Assembly: GCA_021848465.1 (NCBI GenBank)
Contig: JAJZUP010000001.1
Location: forward strand, 868,001 to 932,000
Source: Pseudomonadota bacterium
GTDB lineage: Bacteria > Pseudomonadota > Gammaproteobacteria > Burkholderiales > Gallionellaceae
Direction of reading: 5' to 3'
DNA length: 64,000 nucleotides
Below the pieces are notes generated by a model, which saw nothing but the letters and a program-made list of their open reading frames with translations, had not been told where the DNA came from and did not search any database. Within the stretch, counting starts at the first letter, position 1, and every line of letters begins with the position of its first letter. The translations under genes and the position numbers were made by a program. This document shows, piece after piece, positions 1 to 9,948 of the stretch.

Positions 1-1
1 T

Positions 2-1534
2 CCGTGGAAGCCGGATGAGGCCTACAGCTTCGGCCTGGTGTACCACATCCTGAAAAGTGGCGACTGGCTGGTGCCGACTCTTGCCGGCGACGTATTCATC
101 GAAAAGCCGCCGCTGTTCTACTGGACCGCCGCGCTCTGCGCCAAGCTCGCCGCCCCGATCTATCCGCTGCATGACGGCGCGCGCCTGGCCAGCGGCCTGT
201 ACATGCTGCTCACCATGCTGCTGGTCGGCGCGACCGGGCGCGAGCTGTTCGGCAAGGGCGCCGGCTGGGCCGCCGTCATCACGCTGATCGGCTCGCTCGG
301 GCTGCTGATCCGCGCCCACCTGATGGTCACCGACATCGCGCTGCTCGCCGGCTGCGCGATGATGCTGTACGGTTATGCGCTCAGTACGCGGCGCGAGTTG
401 CTGGCCGGTTTCCTGATCGGCACCGGCATGGGCATCGGCTTCATGTCCAAGGGCTTCATCGCGCCGGTGTTTTTCCTGTTCATCAGCATCGGGCTGCTGA
501 GTTTCCGCGACTGGCGCCGCCGCCCGTTCTACATCACGCTTTCGATGGCCGTGCTGTCCAGCCTGCCCTGGCTCACCGTGTGGCCGCTGCTGCTGTACCA
601 CCATTCGCCGCAACTGTTCAGCCTGTGGTTCTGGGACCTCAACGTCGGGCGCTGGGCCGACTACATGCGCAACGGCGACCATGCCGACACCTTCTATTAT
701 TTCGGCCTGCTGCCCTGGTATGCCTGGCCGGCCGCGCCGCTGGCCGGCTGGGCCGTGTGGGAGGCGCGCAAAAAAATGCTGCACGCGGCCGAGTTCCAGA
801 TATTGCTGGTCAGCTTCATCGTGATGTTCGTGGCGCTGAGCCTGGCGCCGCGCATCAACGACCTGAATGCGTTGCCGATGCTGCTGCCGCTGGCATTGCT
901 GGCGACTGCTGCGCTGTACACGCTACGGCGTGGTGCGGCAAACGCGCTCGACTGGTTCGGCATCATGACCTTCGCCTTCATCGCCATCCTGATGTGGTGG
1001 GGCTGGACCGGCCTGCTGGTGGACAGCCCGGCCTACATCACGCAATTGCTGAAAAACTACCGTCCCGGCTTTACGCCAGTCTTGCAGGAAAACCAGTTCT
1101 GGATCGCGGTGTTCGTCAGCGTGCTGTGGATGGTGCTGGTATGGCGCGTGGGCCGATCGATCCGCCGCTCCGTCATCAACTGGGCGGCCGGCGTCACGCT
1201 GCTGTGGATTCTCGCCGTCACCCTGTGGATGCCCTGGCTCGACAATACCAAGAGCTACCGACCGATGGTGCTGGAAATCCGCAAGGCCATCCCGGCCGAC
1301 TACAACTGCCTGTCCGGCATCGGGCTGGGCGAAGCGCAACGCGCGATGCTGGATTATTTCGGCGGCATCGTCGTGCATGAGCAGCCTCAGCCCGCGTGCG
1401 ACTGGAAACTGGTCGCCGGCAGCGGCCGCGTGACGCACAGCGAAGACCCGGCGCAGTGGGCGGAGATGTGGGAAGGCGGGCGGCCGGGGGATAAGGGCGA
1501 GCATTATTGGTTGTATCGGAAGGTGGGGCACTAG
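2..1534 (+). CDS. ArnT/PMT-type glycosyltransferase, multi-TM membrane protein (5' end truncated by window)
   Basis: Open frame runs from the window edge (PWKPDEAYSFGLVYHILKSGDWLVPTLAGDVFIEKPPLFYW...), typical of the N-terminal loop of ArnT-like transferases, followed by many hydrophobic helices. Confidence 0.8.
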   Translation, partial: PWKPDEAYSFGLVYHILKSGDWLVPTLAGDVFIEKPPLFYWTAALCAKLAAPIYPLHDGARLASGLYMLLTMLLVGATGRELFGKGAGWAAVITLIGSLGLLIRAHLMVTDIALLAGCAMMLYGYALSTRRELLAGFLIGTGMGIGFMSKGFIAPVFFLFISIGLLSFRDWRRRPFYITLSMAVLSSLPWLTVWPLLLYHHSPQLFSLWFWDLNVGRWADYMRNGDHADTFYYFGLLPWYAWPAAPLAGWAVWEARKKMLHAAEFQILLVSFIVMFVALSLAPRINDLNALPMLLPLALLATAALYTLRRGAANALDWFGIMTFAFIAILMWWGWTGLLVDSPAYITQLLKNYRPGFTPVLQENQFWIAVFVSVLWMVLVWRVGRSIRRSVINWAAGVTLLWILAVTLWMPWLDNTKSYRPMVLEIRKAIPADYNCLSGIGLGEAQRAMLDYFGGIVVHEQPQPACDWKLVAGSGRVTHSEDPAQWAEMWEGGRPGDKGEHYWLYRKVGH

Positions 1535-1536
1535 CC

Positions 1537-1707
1537 TTGAATCTTTCACTTTTTACCGCTCGTTTAGAGCAGCGTGTTGCCGAAGCAGATGCTGGAAAGT
1601 TTGCTTCGGATGAAGCGGTAGAGCAATTTTTTCTTGAGTGTGGCGAAATGGATTCTGGTTGCGCAACGCTTGTCGGTGTAGGAGCCAGCTTGCTGGCGAA
1701 AGCGTAG
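1537..1707 (+). pseudogene. Possible remnant of an antitoxin-like protein, running into repeat sequence
   Basis: Frame LNLSLFTARLEQRVAEADAGKFASDEAVEQFFLECGE resembles C-terminal parts of small antitoxins of the (E/A)xADAGxFxSxExVexxF type; no plausible N-terminal domain; C-term runs into a REP-like repeat. Confidence 0.3.
1676..1702. repeat. REP-like palindromic sequence (gtaggagccagcttgctggcgaaagcg)
   Basis: Inverted repeat gccagc-ttgctggc; resembles Pseudomonas-type REP consensus (GGGAGCnnGCTTGCnnGCGAAAGCG). Confidence 0.5.
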
Positions 1708-1770
1708 TGTTCTCGCACACCGCAGTCCGTTCGTGGTGAGCTTGTCGAACCATGCACCTGTTCCTTGTTT

Positions 1771-2356
1771 AAAAGCAAAACCGTTGGGACCCGACAGAAA
1801 CCGCGGGGAGCGGCCCCGCACGCCGATTACTTTCTTTGTGCGGCCAAAGAAAGTAATCAAAGAAATGCCGCCCCGGTTCACCGCCGCTGCGCGGTTCCCT
1901 GCGTTGCTCATCTGGTCAGGCGGCTGCGGAACTCGCGCTTCGCGCTCAGACAGTCCTCGCCGACCACCCCTGACCAGCCTGCGCTACTCGGCGGTTCACA
2001 GGGGAGACAAAATCAAACTCGGGTTTGTGTGCGCTTTGCGCACGATTTTCTTCTGGGTGTTGGCGAGGCGGGCGTTGCCCACCTCGCTGGTTTCGGGTTT
2101 CCGGTTTTGATTTTTCTTCCCCTGTGCGCCGCCTCGGTCAGGCGCGAACGGGCGGTGCAGTTAGGCGAGCACTGTTTGAGCACGTGGCCGCGTAGCGGAT
2201 CGTGCGAGTTGCGCAGCCCCGCTCGTTTGTGACTGATCGAGGGAACCCACGCAGTGGGCGGCAAACCGGGGTCGCCTTCTTCTTGGCTACTTCTTCTTGG
2301 CGAAGCAAGAAGAAGTAGCTGGCTGTCGGGCCACCCCCGACGGTTTTGGTTTTTTA
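1771..2356. repeat. Large non-coding foldback (imperfect inverted-repeat) element
   Basis: Left end AAAACCGTTGGGACCCGACAG matches the reverse complement of the right end (AAAACCGTCGGGGGTGGCCCGACAG). Sub-terminal hairpins on each side (ttactttctttgtgcggccaaagaaagtaa; ctacttcttcttggcgaagcaagaagaagtag). Inner arms CCCGGTTCACCGCC..GGTTCCCT..CTGCGGAACTCGC versus CCCGGTTTGCCGCC..GGGTTCCCT..CTGCGCAACTCGC; innermost arms CACAGGGGAGACAAAATCAAA / CACAGGGGAAGAAAAATCAAAA. Confidence 0.75.
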
Positions 2357-2381
2357 ATCCCGCTGGTGCAATGCCTATTGG

Positions 2382-2843
2382 TTATTGCGCCCTACGTTTA
2401 CTGTGCTTAGCCACTTGCTCATCTAAAGGCTTTTGAACGCGAACATACCAACGTCTAAATCCCCAAAAGGAAATCCACGGCCCAGCTATAAAGCCAATAA
2501 TCGCGGCGGTGAAATATTTTGAGGATAAATCGAGTTTCGTTTGAGTAATTTTGACGAGTCTATCGAGTTCAATCTTTTTAGTTTGGCTTTGTAAAATTCG
2601 TTCCCTTAAACCTGACACTTCCTGTGGTGTGGGTTGCTTCGCCTTTTCCAACTCTCCAACCAGTTGCTCTATTGCGGCCAATTCGATTTCGATTTTGGCT
2701 TTCTCGGCTTGAGCATCAATGACGGCGAGCTTAAACTCTTCAGCCTTGTTAAGAGGATAGGTTAGTGAAACCAGCGTGATCAAAAGCCCTGCGAATGCAA
2801 CGAACTTGTATAGATTGTCAGAAGGAAGGGAGGGGATGTCCAC
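2382..2843 (-). CDS. Hypothetical membrane protein: N-terminal TM, coiled coil, C-terminal TM
   Basis: Intact 153-aa ORF; hydrophobic FVAFAGLLITLVSLTYPL, charged heptad-rich middle, then YFTAAIIGFIAGPWISFWGF; lower GC than flanks. Confidence 0.65.
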   Translation of the reverse strand: MDIPSLPSDNLYKFVAFAGLLITLVSLTYPLNKAEEFKLAVIDAQAEKAKIEIELAAIEQLVGELEKAKQPTPQEVSGLRERILQSQTKKIELDRLVKITQTKLDLSSKYFTAAIIGFIAGPWISFWGFRRWYVRVQKPLDEQVAKHSKRRAQ

Positions 2844-2851
2844 AATCGCAC

Positions 2852-3946
2852 CTATCGCAACTTCACCGTCTCACACACCACATCCCCATTCTGCCCCCGC
2901 TGCCTCAACGCATGATCCATCAACACCAACGCCACCATCGCCTCGGCAATCGGCGTGGCGCGGATGCCGACGCAGGGATCGTGTCGGCCTTCGGTCGAAA
3001 CCTTCACTGCTTCGCCAGCTTTGTTGATCGAATTTCGTTCGATGCGGATGCTGGAAGTCGGCTTGATCGCGTAGCGCGCGACGATGTCCTGCCCGGTGGA
3101 GATGCCGCCGAGGATGCCGCCGGCGTTGTTCGAGGCGAAGCCGTGCGGGGTGAGTTCGTCGCCGTGTTCGCTGCCTTTCTGGGTGACGCAGGCGAAGCCC
3201 GCGCCGATTTCCACGCCCTTGACGGCGTTGATGCCCATCAGCGCATGGGCGATGTCGGCATCGAGGCGGTCGAAGACCGGCTCGCCCCAGCCTACCGGTA
3301 CGTTCTGCGCGACGACGGCGAGTTTGGCGCCGATGGAGTCACCGGATTTGCGCAGCGCGTCCATGTAGTCTTCCAGTTGGCCGATGTAGGTGGCGTCGGC
3401 GACGAAGAAGCTGTTGCCTTCTTCATGCAGGTCGCCCCAGCTCTTGAACGGGATTTTGATTTCGCCGAGCTGTTCCAGGTAGCCGCGCACTTCGACGCCG
3501 TATTGCTGAGCCAGCCATTTTTTCGCGATGGCGCCGGCAGCGACGCGCGCTGCGGTTTCGCGCGCCGAGGAGCGGCCGCCGCCGCGGTAGTCGCGGATGC
3601 CGTATTTCTGCCAGTAGGTGTAGTCGGCATGGCCGGGGCGGAAGGTGTCGGCAATGTTGCCGTAGTCCTTGCTGCGCTGGTCTTCGTTGCGGATCAGCAG
3701 TGCAATCGGGGTGCCGGTGGTCTTGCCTTCGAAGACGCCGGACAGGATTTCCACGCTGTCGGCTTCTCGGCGCTGCGTCACGTGGCGCGAGGTGCCGGGC
3801 TTGCGGCGGTCGAGGTCGGGCTGGATGTCGGCTTCGCACAGGGCCATGCCGGGGGGGCAGCCATCCACGATGCAGCCGATGGCTTTGCCGTGCGATTCGC
3901 CGAATGAGGTGACGGTGAAGAGCGTGCCGAAGGTATTTCCAGACAT
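2852..3946 (-). CDS. aroC: Chorismate synthase
   Basis: [34 protein letters not shown] and [25 protein letters not shown] signatures. Confidence 0.97.
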   Translation of the reverse strand: MSGNTFGTLFTVTSFGESHGKAIGCIVDGCPPGMALCEADIQPDLDRRKPGTSRHVTQRREADSVEILSGVFEGKTTGTPIALLIRNEDQRSKDYGNIADTFRPGHADYTYWQKYGIRDYRGGGRSSARETAARVAAGAIAKKWLAQQYGVEVRGYLEQLGEIKIPFKSWGDLHEEGNSFFVADATYIGQLEDYMDALRKSGDSIGAKLAVVAQNVPVGWGEPVFDRLDADIAHALMGINAVKGVEIGAGFACVTQKGSEHGDELTPHGFASNNAGGILGGISTGQDIVARYAIKPTSSIRIERNSINKAGEAVKVSTEGRHDPCVGIRATPIAEAMVALVLMDHALRQRGQNGDVVCETVKLR

Positions 3947-4051
3947 AGTGCTATCTCGCAAAAAAAGTGCGCGGAGTTTAACATAGCGCCCCTGCGCGGA
4001 AGTCGCGAATCAATGCCGCGCCGCCCGCATGAACCTTACGGTAAACCCATT

Positions 4052-4813
4052 ATGTTTATAGATACCCACTGCCACCTGGATGCTTCCGAGTTCGACGATA
4101 CGCAGGTCGAGCTGGTGCAGGCGGCGGTCGCCGCAGGCGTGACGCGCATCGTGGTGCCGGCGGTGGAGCGCGGCAATTTCGAGGCGGTGCAGCAGCTGTG
4201 CGCACGCTTTCCGCAATGTCTGCCGGCCTATGGCATCCACCCGATGTATACCGATCACGCACACCCGGACGACCTCAAGGTGCTGCGCGATTATCTCGAG
4301 CGCCAGCGTCCGGTTGCGCTCGGCGAGATCGGGCTGGATTTCTTCATCGACCATTACGACCGCGCCTGCCAGGAACATTTTTTCGTGGAGCAGCTGAAGC
4401 TGGCGCAGGAATTCAACCTGCCGGTGCTGCTGCATGTGCGCCGTGCGCAAGACGTCATTCTCAAGCATCTGCGCGAACACAAGGTGCGCGGGGGCATCGC
4501 GCATGCGTTCAACGGCAGCCGCCAGCAGGCGGAGGAATTCATCAAGCTCGGCTTCAGGCTCGGCTTCGGCGGCGCGATGACCTACTCGCGCGCGACGAAG
4601 CTGCGCGACCTCGCCGCGACGGTGCCGCTGGAAAGCATCGTGCTGGAAACCGACGCGCCGGACATCCCGCCGGATTTCCTGGAGCGCGGCGAGCCGAACA
4701 AGCCGGAGTACGTGCCGCGTATCGCGCAGACGCTGGCGGAGTTGCGCGGCATGCCGCTGGACGAGGTTGCACGCATCACGACGCAGAACGCAGCGTCGCT
4801 GCTTTCGCTTTGA
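4052..4813 (+). CDS. TatD family hydrolase
   Basis: MFIDTHCHLDASEFDD; ALGEIGLDFF; VLLHVRRA; ETDAPDIPP motifs. Confidence 0.93.
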   Translation: MFIDTHCHLDASEFDDTQVELVQAAVAAGVTRIVVPAVERGNFEAVQQLCARFPQCLPAYGIHPMYTDHAHPDDLKVLRDYLERQRPVALGEIGLDFFIDHYDRACQEHFFVEQLKLAQEFNLPVLLHVRRAQDVILKHLREHKVRGGIAHAFNGSRQQAEEFIKLGFRLGFGGAMTYSRATKLRDLAATVPLESIVLETDAPDIPPDFLERGEPNKPEYVPRIAQTLAELRGMPLDEVARITTQNAASLLSL

Positions 4814-4818
4814 CTGCC

Positions 4819-5586
4819 ATGCACAGCCATCCGCTCGACGACCATCATCCGCGCCGCTTCGGCGGCCTGGACCGCCTGTACGGCGAGGGCGCGCGCTTGC
4901 GCCTGCACCGGGCGCGCGTGGCGGTCATCGGCGTCGGCGGGGTGGGCTCCTGGGTGGTGGAGGCCCTGACGCGCAGCGGCGTCGGCAATCTGACGCTGAT
5001 CGATTTCGACAATGTGGCGGTGTCGAATGTGAACCGGCAAATCCAGGCGCTGGAGAGCACGCTGGGGGAGGCCAAGGTGCTGGCGTTGCAGGCGCGTATC
5101 CGCGACATCAACCCGGCCTGCAAGGTGACGGCGGTCGAGGATTTCCTGACGCAGGAAAACATGGCGCAGTTGCTGCCGCCGGGCGCTTACGATGCCGTGG
5201 TGGATGCGTGCGATGAGGCGAAGGTGAAGGCGGCGCTGATCGCGCATGCGCGTTTCAACAAGATCAAGTTGGTGGTGTGCGGCGCGGCGGGCGGCAAGCG
5301 TGACCCGCTGGCGTTGCGGCGCGACGACCTTGCGCGCGTCACCCACGATGCGCTGCTGGCGCGTATCCGCACCCAACTGAAGAAGAACCTGAACATCCTG
5401 CCGCGCAAGAACGGCAAGTTCGGCGTGCCGTGCATCTACCTGGAGGAGCCGTCGTTGCGTAGCACGTCGTGCGCCAGCGCGGACTTGAGCTGTTCGGGTT
5501 ACGGCTCGGCGGTGACGGTGACGGCGAGCATGGGGCTGGCGGCGGCGGCCTGGTGCGTGGAGCAGGTGCTGGCGGCCCCGCAATAA
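4819..5586 (+). CDS. tcdA: tRNA threonylcarbamoyladenosine dehydratase (TcdA/CsdL, E1-like)
   Basis: RFGGLDRLYGEGARLRLHRARVAVIGVGGVGSWVVEALTRSGVGNLTLIDFD; ATG at 4819 six bases after the tatD-family stop. Confidence 0.92.
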   Translation: MHSHPLDDHHPRRFGGLDRLYGEGARLRLHRARVAVIGVGGVGSWVVEALTRSGVGNLTLIDFDNVAVSNVNRQIQALESTLGEAKVLALQARIRDINPACKVTAVEDFLTQENMAQLLPPGAYDAVVDACDEAKVKAALIAHARFNKIKLVVCGAAGGKRDPLALRRDDLARVTHDALLARIRTQLKKNLNILPRKNGKFGVPCIYLEEPSLRSTSCASADLSCSGYGSAVTVTASMGLAAAAWCVEQVLAAPQ

Positions 5587-5685
5587 GCCGGTTTGGCTCG
5601 CGGTATGGACGAAAAAAGGGGTAGCGCATACAATGTGCGCCGTTTTGCCGGATCAGCCGGGCATTTACTAAGCAGATTTTCCGAG

Positions 5686-5710
5686 TGCGGCTTTGCCGCA
5701 TTTTCTTTTT
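5686..5710 (+). terminator. Intrinsic terminator-like hairpin in the thrS 5' leader
   Basis: TGCGGC-TTT-GCCGCA followed by TTTTCTTTTT, ending 14 nt before the thrS ATG. Confidence 0.65.
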
Positions 5711-5724
5711 CATAGAGTTTACAC

Positions 5725-7635
5725 ATGCCGATCATCACCTTGCCGGATGGCTCGCAGCGCAGCTTTCCCAACCCTGTCACCGTGGCCGAGGTCGCCCAGA
5801 ATATTGGCGCAGGCCTGGCGCGTGCCACGCTGGCAGGCAAGGTGGACGGCAAGCTGGTGGACGCTTCGCACCTGATCGAGCGCGATGCCAGCCTGGCGAT
5901 CGTGACCGACAAGGATGCGGATGGGCTGGAGTTGATCCGCCACTCCACGGCGCACCTGTTGGCTTATGCGGTGAAGGAGCTGTTTCCCGAGGCGCAGGTG
6001 ACGATCGGCCCGGTGATCGAGAACGGCTTTTACTACGATTTTGCCTATTCGCGCCCCTTCACGCCGGAAGACCTGGAGGCCATCGAAAAGCGCATGGCCG
6101 AGCTGGCGAAGAAGGATATTCCGGTGACGCGCAAGGTGCTGCCGCGCGACGAGGCGGTGGCCTATTTCAAAGGGCTGGGCGAAAAATACAAGGCTGAACT
6201 GATTGAGGCGATCCCGGCCGACCAGGACGTGTCGCTGTACACCGAAGGGGCGTTCACCGACTTGTGTCGCGGCCCGCACGTGCCTTCCACCGGCAAGCTC
6301 AAGGCGTTCAAGTTGATGAAGGTGGCGGGCGCCTACTGGCGCGGCGATGCCAAGAACGAGATGCTACAGCGCATCTACGGCACGGCCTGGGCCAAGAAGG
6401 AAGACCTCGACGCTTACCTGCACCAGATTGAAGAGGCCGAGAAGCGCGACCACCGCAAGCTGGGCAAGCAGCTCGACCTGTTCCACATGCAGGACGAGGC
6501 GCCGGGCATGGTGTTCTGGCATCCCAAGGGCTGGGCGATGTGGCAGGTGATCGAGCAATACATGCGCGGCATCTACCGCGACAACGGCTACCAGGAGATC
6601 CGCTGCCCGCAGATCATCGATCGCGTGCTGTGGGAGAAATCCGGCCACTGGGAGCATTACAAGGCCAACATGTTCACCACCGAGTCGGAGAAGCACGACT
6701 ACGCGATCAAGCCGATGAATTGCCCGGGCCATGTGCAGGTGTTCAATTCCGACCTGCGTTCCTACCGCGAACTGCCGCTGCGCTACGGCGAATTCGGCTC
6801 CTGCCATCGCAACGAGCCGTCCGGCGGCCTGCACGGCCTGATGCGGGTGCGCGGTTTCGTGCAGGATGACGGCCATATTTTCTGTACCGAGGAGCAGATC
6901 GAATCCGAGGTGACCGCCTTTAATGCGCTGGTGCTGAAGGTCTACAAGGATTTCGGTTTCCATGAGGTGCGGGTGAAGCTGGCGCTGCGCCCGGAAAGCC
7001 GTGTGGGTTCGGACGAGATTTGGGATAAATCCGAAAACGCGTTGCGCGGCGCTTTGCGCGCTTCTGGCATGGAGTGGGAAGAGTTGCCGGGCGAAGGTGC
7101 TTTCTACGGCCCGAAGATCGAATTCCATATCAAGGATGCGATCGGGCGTTCCTGGCAGTGCGGCACGATCCAGGTGGACTTCTCGATGCCGGGGCGTCTC
7201 GGCGCGGAATATGTGGCGGAAGATAACAGCCGCAAAGTGCCAGTGATGCTGCATCGCGCGGTGCTCGGTTCGCTGGAACGCTTCATCGGCATCTTGGTGG
7301 AAAACCACGCCGGAGCGCTGCCGCTGTGGCTGGCGCCGGTGCAGATGGTGGTGATGAATATCTCGCAGGCGCAGGAAGGATATGCGGAAAAAATAATCGA
7401 TACATTGCGTGCCGCCGGCTTCCGCGTACAGGCGGATTTGCGCAATGAGAAGATTACCTATAAAATACGAGAACATAGCTTGCAGAAGCTGCCTTACCAG
7501 CTGATTACCGGCGATAAGGAGATGGCTGCAGGACTCGTCGCTGTGCGTTCCCGTAGTGGTGAAGACCTTGGGCAGATGTCGGTGGAGGCGTTGATTGAGC
7601 GCTTGAACGCCGAGCTGTTGCAACGCGCGGTTTAA
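5725..7635 (+). CDS. thrS: Threonyl-tRNA synthetase
   Basis: TGS domain, [61 protein letters not shown]. Confidence 0.98.
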   Translation: MPIITLPDGSQRSFPNPVTVAEVAQNIGAGLARATLAGKVDGKLVDASHLIERDASLAIVTDKDADGLELIRHSTAHLLAYAVKELFPEAQVTIGPVIENGFYYDFAYSRPFTPEDLEAIEKRMAELAKKDIPVTRKVLPRDEAVAYFKGLGEKYKAELIEAIPADQDVSLYTEGAFTDLCRGPHVPSTGKLKAFKLMKVAGAYWRGDAKNEMLQRIYGTAWAKKEDLDAYLHQIEEAEKRDHRKLGKQLDLFHMQDEAPGMVFWHPKGWAMWQVIEQYMRGIYRDNGYQEIRCPQIIDRVLWEKSGHWEHYKANMFTTESEKHDYAIKPMNCPGHVQVFNSDLRSYRELPLRYGEFGSCHRNEPSGGLHGLMRVRGFVQDDGHIFCTEEQIESEVTAFNALVLKVYKDFGFHEVRVKLALRPESRVGSDEIWDKSENALRGALRASGMEWEELPGEGAFYGPKIEFHIKDAIGRSWQCGTIQVDFSMPGRLGAEYVAEDNSRKVPVMLHRAVLGSLERFIGILVENHAGALPLWLAPVQMVVMNISQAQEGYAEKIIDTLRAAGFRVQADLRNEKITYKIREHSLQKLPYQLITGDKEMAAGLVAVRSRSGEDLGQMSVEALIERLNAELLQRAV

Positions 7636-7657
7636 TTTTTTTAATGGAGAAATTGCA

Positions 7658-8176
7658 ATAGCACAGGAAAAGTCACAGCGCGTCAATGAGCAGATAACGG
7701 CACCGCAGGTGCGGCTTATTGGCGAAGGCGGGGAGCAGGTTGGCATCGTGGCAATCGCGGAAGCGTTGCGCATGGCGGAAGAGGCAGAGCTGGAGCTGGT
7801 GGAGATTGCGCCACTGGCAGAGCCGCCGGTGTGTCGCATCATGGATATTGGCAAGTTCCGCTATGCGGAAGCCAAGCGGCAGCATGAAGCCAAGATGAAG
7901 CAGAAGCAGGTGCAGATCAAGGAAATCAAGTTCCGTCCCGGGACTGATGAAGGCGATTACAACATCAAGCTGCGCAACCTGATCAAATTCCTCGGCGAGG
8001 GTGACAAGACCAAGGTGACATTGCGTTTCCGCGGACGCGAAATCGCCCACCAGGAGTTCGGCATGCAGTTGCTGGAGCGGGTGAAGGAAGATTTGGCCGA
8101 GCACGGTGTGGTGGAGCAGTTCCCGAAGATGGAAGGCCGCCAGATGGTGATGGTGATCGCGCCCAAGCGTAAGTGA
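7658..8176 (+). CDS. infC: Translation initiation factor IF-3, probable non-canonical ATA start (ATT at 7652 possible)
   Basis: Frame upstream of 7709 reads ATA GCA CAG GAA AAG TCA CAG CGC GTC AAT GAG ([22 protein letters not shown]); GGAGA Shine-Dalgarno at 7646-7650; downstream [28 protein letters not shown] typical of IF-3. Confidence 0.95.
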   Translation: MAQEKSQRVNEQITAPQVRLIGEGGEQVGIVAIAEALRMAEEAELELVEIAPLAEPPVCRIMDIGKFRYAEAKRQHEAKMKQKQVQIKEIKFRPGTDEGDYNIKLRNLIKFLGEGDKTKVTLRFRGREIAHQEFGMQLLERVKEDLAEHGVVEQFPKMEGRQMVMVIAPKRK

Positions 8177-8306
8177 TTCGATACCGTGCTGGTTCAGGGA
8201 CTGGCAGGCACGGCGTAGCAGTACCCAGTCCCGGATAAGTGGCTTCGGGGTTCCAAGTGTTTCTGCCAGAAACCTCCCGCTGTCATCCAATAACAAAGGA
8301 GTTGTC

Positions 8307-8504
8307 ATGCCTAAGATGAAAACGAAAAGCGGGGCGAAAAAGCGCTTCGTTGTCCGTGCAGGCGGAAGCATCAAGCGTTCGCAAGCCTTCAAGCGTCATA
8401 TCCTGACCAAGAAGACCACCAAGAACAAACGTCAGTTGCGCGGCACTGCCGAAGTCCATGCAACCAACGCGGCGTCCGTGCGCGCCATGATGCCTTATGC
8501 TTAA
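8307..8504 (+). CDS. rpmI: 50S ribosomal protein L35
   Basis: [36 protein letters not shown]. Confidence 0.97.
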   Translation: MPKMKTKSGAKKRFVVRAGGSIKRSQAFKRHILTKKTTKNKRQLRGTAEVHATNAASVRAMMPYA

Positions 8505-8516
8505 GGAGGATAGGAA

Positions 8517-9946
<1,430 letters not shown>

Positions 9947-9948
9947 CT

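Noticed and set aside
1733-2264. ORFs of 83-155 aa inside the repeat region
   Set aside because: They cross the foldback element arms in overlapping frames on both strands; no start context or family match.
2795-3907. 370-aa plus-strand ORF opposite aroC
   Set aside because: Shadow ORF of GC-rich aroC; low-complexity Ala/Val/Asp translation with no family resemblance.
4198-4818. N-terminal half of ORF 4198..5586 as a fusion protein
   Set aside because: Out-of-frame read of the TatD-family gene; the real TcdA start is ATG 4819.
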